From Spirochaetaceae bacterium (GTDB taxonomy: Bacteria; Spirochaetota; Spirochaetia; Treponematales; Breznakiellaceae), in contig JAITHR010000235.1 of the NCBI GenBank assembly GCA_031279895.1, forward strand, positions 1 through 14,618: a DNA stretch of 14,618 bases, written 5' to 3'. Under the pieces are notes generated by a model. It made no database searches, was not told the DNA's origin, and saw only the letters and a program-made list of their open reading frames with translations. The translations under genes were made by a program, and so were the position numbers. How positions within the stretch are numbered: position 1 is the stretch's first letter; every line of letters starts with the position of its first letter. Shown here in pieces: positions 12,852 through 14,618 of the stretch.

Positions 12852-14618
12852 CTATATTTTGAAACGGGCAACCTCTCTGACCAGTAAATCAATGTTTTGT
12901 TTGTTCTCGCCGCTTATGCCGTGTATCCGCGTTACCGCGACGTTAATGGTGTCAAGCTGCGCCGCGATAGCACTCATGCCTTTGGTCAGTTCCTGCGTGG
13001 CGTTCTCCAGTTCGCCGCTCTCCCGTATCACTTCGTTACTGCGCCCCCGTATCTGGTCGGAACCGTTTTTTACAAGAGCCGTTATCGTATTAAGCTCCGC
13101 GATGGCCTCAAGGATCTGGCGGCTTCCCGCGCCCTGCTCTTCCATAGCGCGGCGGATGGTTTCTTCCTGCTCCGAAACGGTACGCACCTCCTCGTCAATG
13201 GCCTCGAACTTCCTAAGCACCGTGTCGGTGGACTTCATAATCGTATCGATGGAGTCTTTGATTTTGCTCAAGACCTGGGAGATGGTCTTGGACTGATCCC
13301 CGGAGGACTCCGCGAGTTTGCGGATTTCGCCGGACACCACCGCGAAACCCTTGCCCGCGTCCCCCGCGTGGGCCGCTTCAATGGCCGCGTTCATGGAAAG
13401 AAGGTTCGTCTTGCTGGCAATGCTCTTGATAACCCCGTTAATCGCCAGAAGACCGGCGGACTCGCGGGCTATCTCCTGCATATCCTCGGATACTTTCGTA
13501 AGCCCCGACCTTCCCGCCTCAGCCGCGCCGGAGAGGTCCGCCACATTGCCGGCGTTGCCCACAAGGGTCCTGGTTACGGACTGGATGTTGGCCACCATCT
13601 CCTCAATGCCCGCAGAAGATCGGGAGACGCTTGCGCTCTGCCGGTCAATCGCGTCGTACAGTTTGGCAATATCGTCAATAATCTCTTCCATGGTGGCGTG
13701 TGTCTGGGTTACGCTGGCGCTCTGGCCGGTAACCCGCCGGCTAAGAGTCTGGATGCTGTCGTTAATGTGCCGGATAGCCTCGGTCGTTTCGCCCATATTC
13801 GCCGCCAGATCCGTGCCGGTACGGGCCAGGGCAAGGGCCTGCTTTTTGATAATCGCCACCAGATTTTTGATTTTCTCCATGGTCAGGTTAAAATAATGGG
13901 CCATAACCCCTATTTCATCGGACCCGTTTTCCTTAAGCCGCCTGGTCAGGTCCCCCTCGCCTTCGGAAATATCCTTGAGCATGGTAACGACCACGTGAAT
14001 TGGCCGTATCACCACGCGCATACACATAACCGTATTGACCGCGACGGAAATGATAAGGATAAGCGCCGCCACCAGAATACTGTTTCTCACATAATCGGCG
14101 CCGTGATCCTCAAGGGAATCCTGCATGGCCGATATTTCGATACCGATGAACAACAGCCCGATAACGTCCCGTTTGGCCGCGTCAAAAACCGGCTGGTACT
14201 CGGTAAGGTACTCCTTCCCCAGAATAATCGCGGATCCGGTATACGACTGCCCCCGGCTTACCGCGCCGAAAGCCGCGCTCTCCGGTCCCAGAAAGGTATG
14301 TATGGCCCGCTTGCCGGTCTGGTCTATGATGCTCGTGCTTATCCTGCGGAAATCGTTCCCGTCTTTCACGAAAATCGTGGCCGCAATGCCCAGCGTCTGG
14401 GATACCCTGTCCACCACCGCGTAACGCTCGGCCACGGGCACTGACCGCGAGTCCGTAAGATGCCCGTTTTCCATCTGAAGCTGCCCGTATTCCTGGGCAA
14501 GCATAAAGCCGAAAGAGGCCATGTCCCCGCCCAGTTTTTTCTCCCCCATAACCAAAGCCGTAAGGTGGCTTAAGGAGCGCATATTTATAATACTCATAAC
14601 CGCGAACACAAAAATAAC
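12852..14618 (-). CDS. Methyl-accepting chemotaxis protein, N-terminus cut by window edge
   Basis: The frame stays open to the right edge, so the true start and most of the first membrane segment lie outside; 588 codons are visible. The order is a remnant of TM1 ([10 protein letters not shown]), then a single-Cache-type extracytoplasmic sensor (about residues 20-170, with VGQ-less Cache features such as [13 protein letters not shown] and [11 protein letters not shown]). TM2 follows (about 178-198), then a HAMP domain (about 196-250, GEGDLTRRL) and a long coiled-coil signalling domain. The tip that contacts CheA and CheW reads [20 protein letters not shown] followed by [16 protein letters not shown]. 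It senses a small ligand outside the cell, probably an organic acid or similar, and controls flagellar rotation. It ends in RFKI rather than a CheR-tethering pentapeptide. A 62-bp repeat array starts at its stop. Confidence 0.93.
   Translation of the reverse strand, partial: VIFVFAVMSIINMRSLSHLTALVMGEKKLGGDMASFGFMLAQEYGQLQMENGHLTDSRSVPVAERYAVVDRVSQTLGIAATIFVKDGNDFRRISTSIIDQTGKRAIHTFLGPESAAFGAVSRGQSYTGSAIILGKEYLTEYQPVFDAAKRDVIGLLFIGIEISAMQDSLEDHGADYVRNSILVAALILIISVAVNTVMCMRVVIRPIHVVVTMLKDISEGEGDLTRRLKENGSDEIGVMAHYFNLTMEKIKNLVAIIKKQALALARTGTDLAANMGETTEAIRHINDSIQTLSRRVTGQSASVTQTHATMEEIIDDIAKLYDAIDRQSASVSRSSAGIEEMVANIQSVTRTLVGNAGNVADLSGAAEAGRSGLTKVSEDMQEIARESAGLLAINGVIKSIASKTNLLSMNAAIEAAHAGDAGKGFAVVSGEIRKLAESSGDQSKTISQVLSKIKDSIDTIMKSTDTVLRKFEAIDEEVRTVSEQEETIRRAMEEQGAGSRQILEAIAELNTITALVKNGSDQIRGRSNEVIRESGELENATQELTKGMSAIAAQLDTINVAVTRIHGISGENKQNIDLLVREVARFKI

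Noticed and set aside
12897..14444. 515-codon plus-strand frame opposite the chemotaxis gene
   Set aside because: The minus strand encodes an unmistakable chemotaxis receptor over the same bases; the plus frame has no recognisable domain.

Overview
The window reads as part of a GC-rich spirochaete chromosome, most like a gut-type Treponema. That identification is an inference. It rests on secreted lipoproteins and outer-membrane proteins, a cytidylate-kinase-like protein with a poor P-loop, an archaeal-type aspartyl-tRNA synthetase, an sCache-type chemotaxis receptor, and gene gaps packed with GC-rich hairpin repeats. No rRNA, tRNA, CRISPR array, transposase or phage gene was recognised.

Layout. 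1-592: repeats with no credible gene. 593-4798: a plus-strand run with a promoter, a 531-aa lipoprotein, a 402-aa predicted outer-membrane beta-barrel and an MFS transporter, probably one operon for envelope and transport functions. 4824-6643: a distinct segment bounded by two 30-bp direct repeats (29/30 identical). It holds three minus-strand membrane genes: a 94-aa lipoprotein, a 162-aa protein with a membrane hairpin in a possible PH-like fold, and a 177-aa PEGA-TM-SAM protein. An AT-rich gap with a heptamer repeat follows them. 6661-8034: a strong promoter and aspS, predicted non-discriminating. 8191-9648: a secreted proline-rich SPOR-domain protein. 9649-10554: a repeat region with about 64-bp units, two 101-bp elements with inverted ends, and a 21-bp array carrying GGTATACC twelve times. 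10600-11451: a cytidylate-kinase-like protein fused to a BON-like domain. 11586-12593: a zinc-dependent polyol/alcohol dehydrogenase. 12594-12851: 62-bp tandem repeats. 12852 to the right edge: a methyl-accepting chemotaxis protein on the minus strand, cut at its N-terminus.

Two things stand out. First, the three-gene membrane cassette ends in a bacterial SAM-domain protein and lies between direct repeats. Second, the gaps hold a repeat family built on 13-bp hairpins (CAGCC-TCC-GGCTG and CCGTC-TCC-GACGG). The two hairpins replace each other in the same context, and the family repeatedly supplies or abuts the stop codons of neighbouring genes. Most plus-strand genes are housekeeping or envelope functions that need not act together. 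The cassette genes are the ones most likely to form a functional unit.
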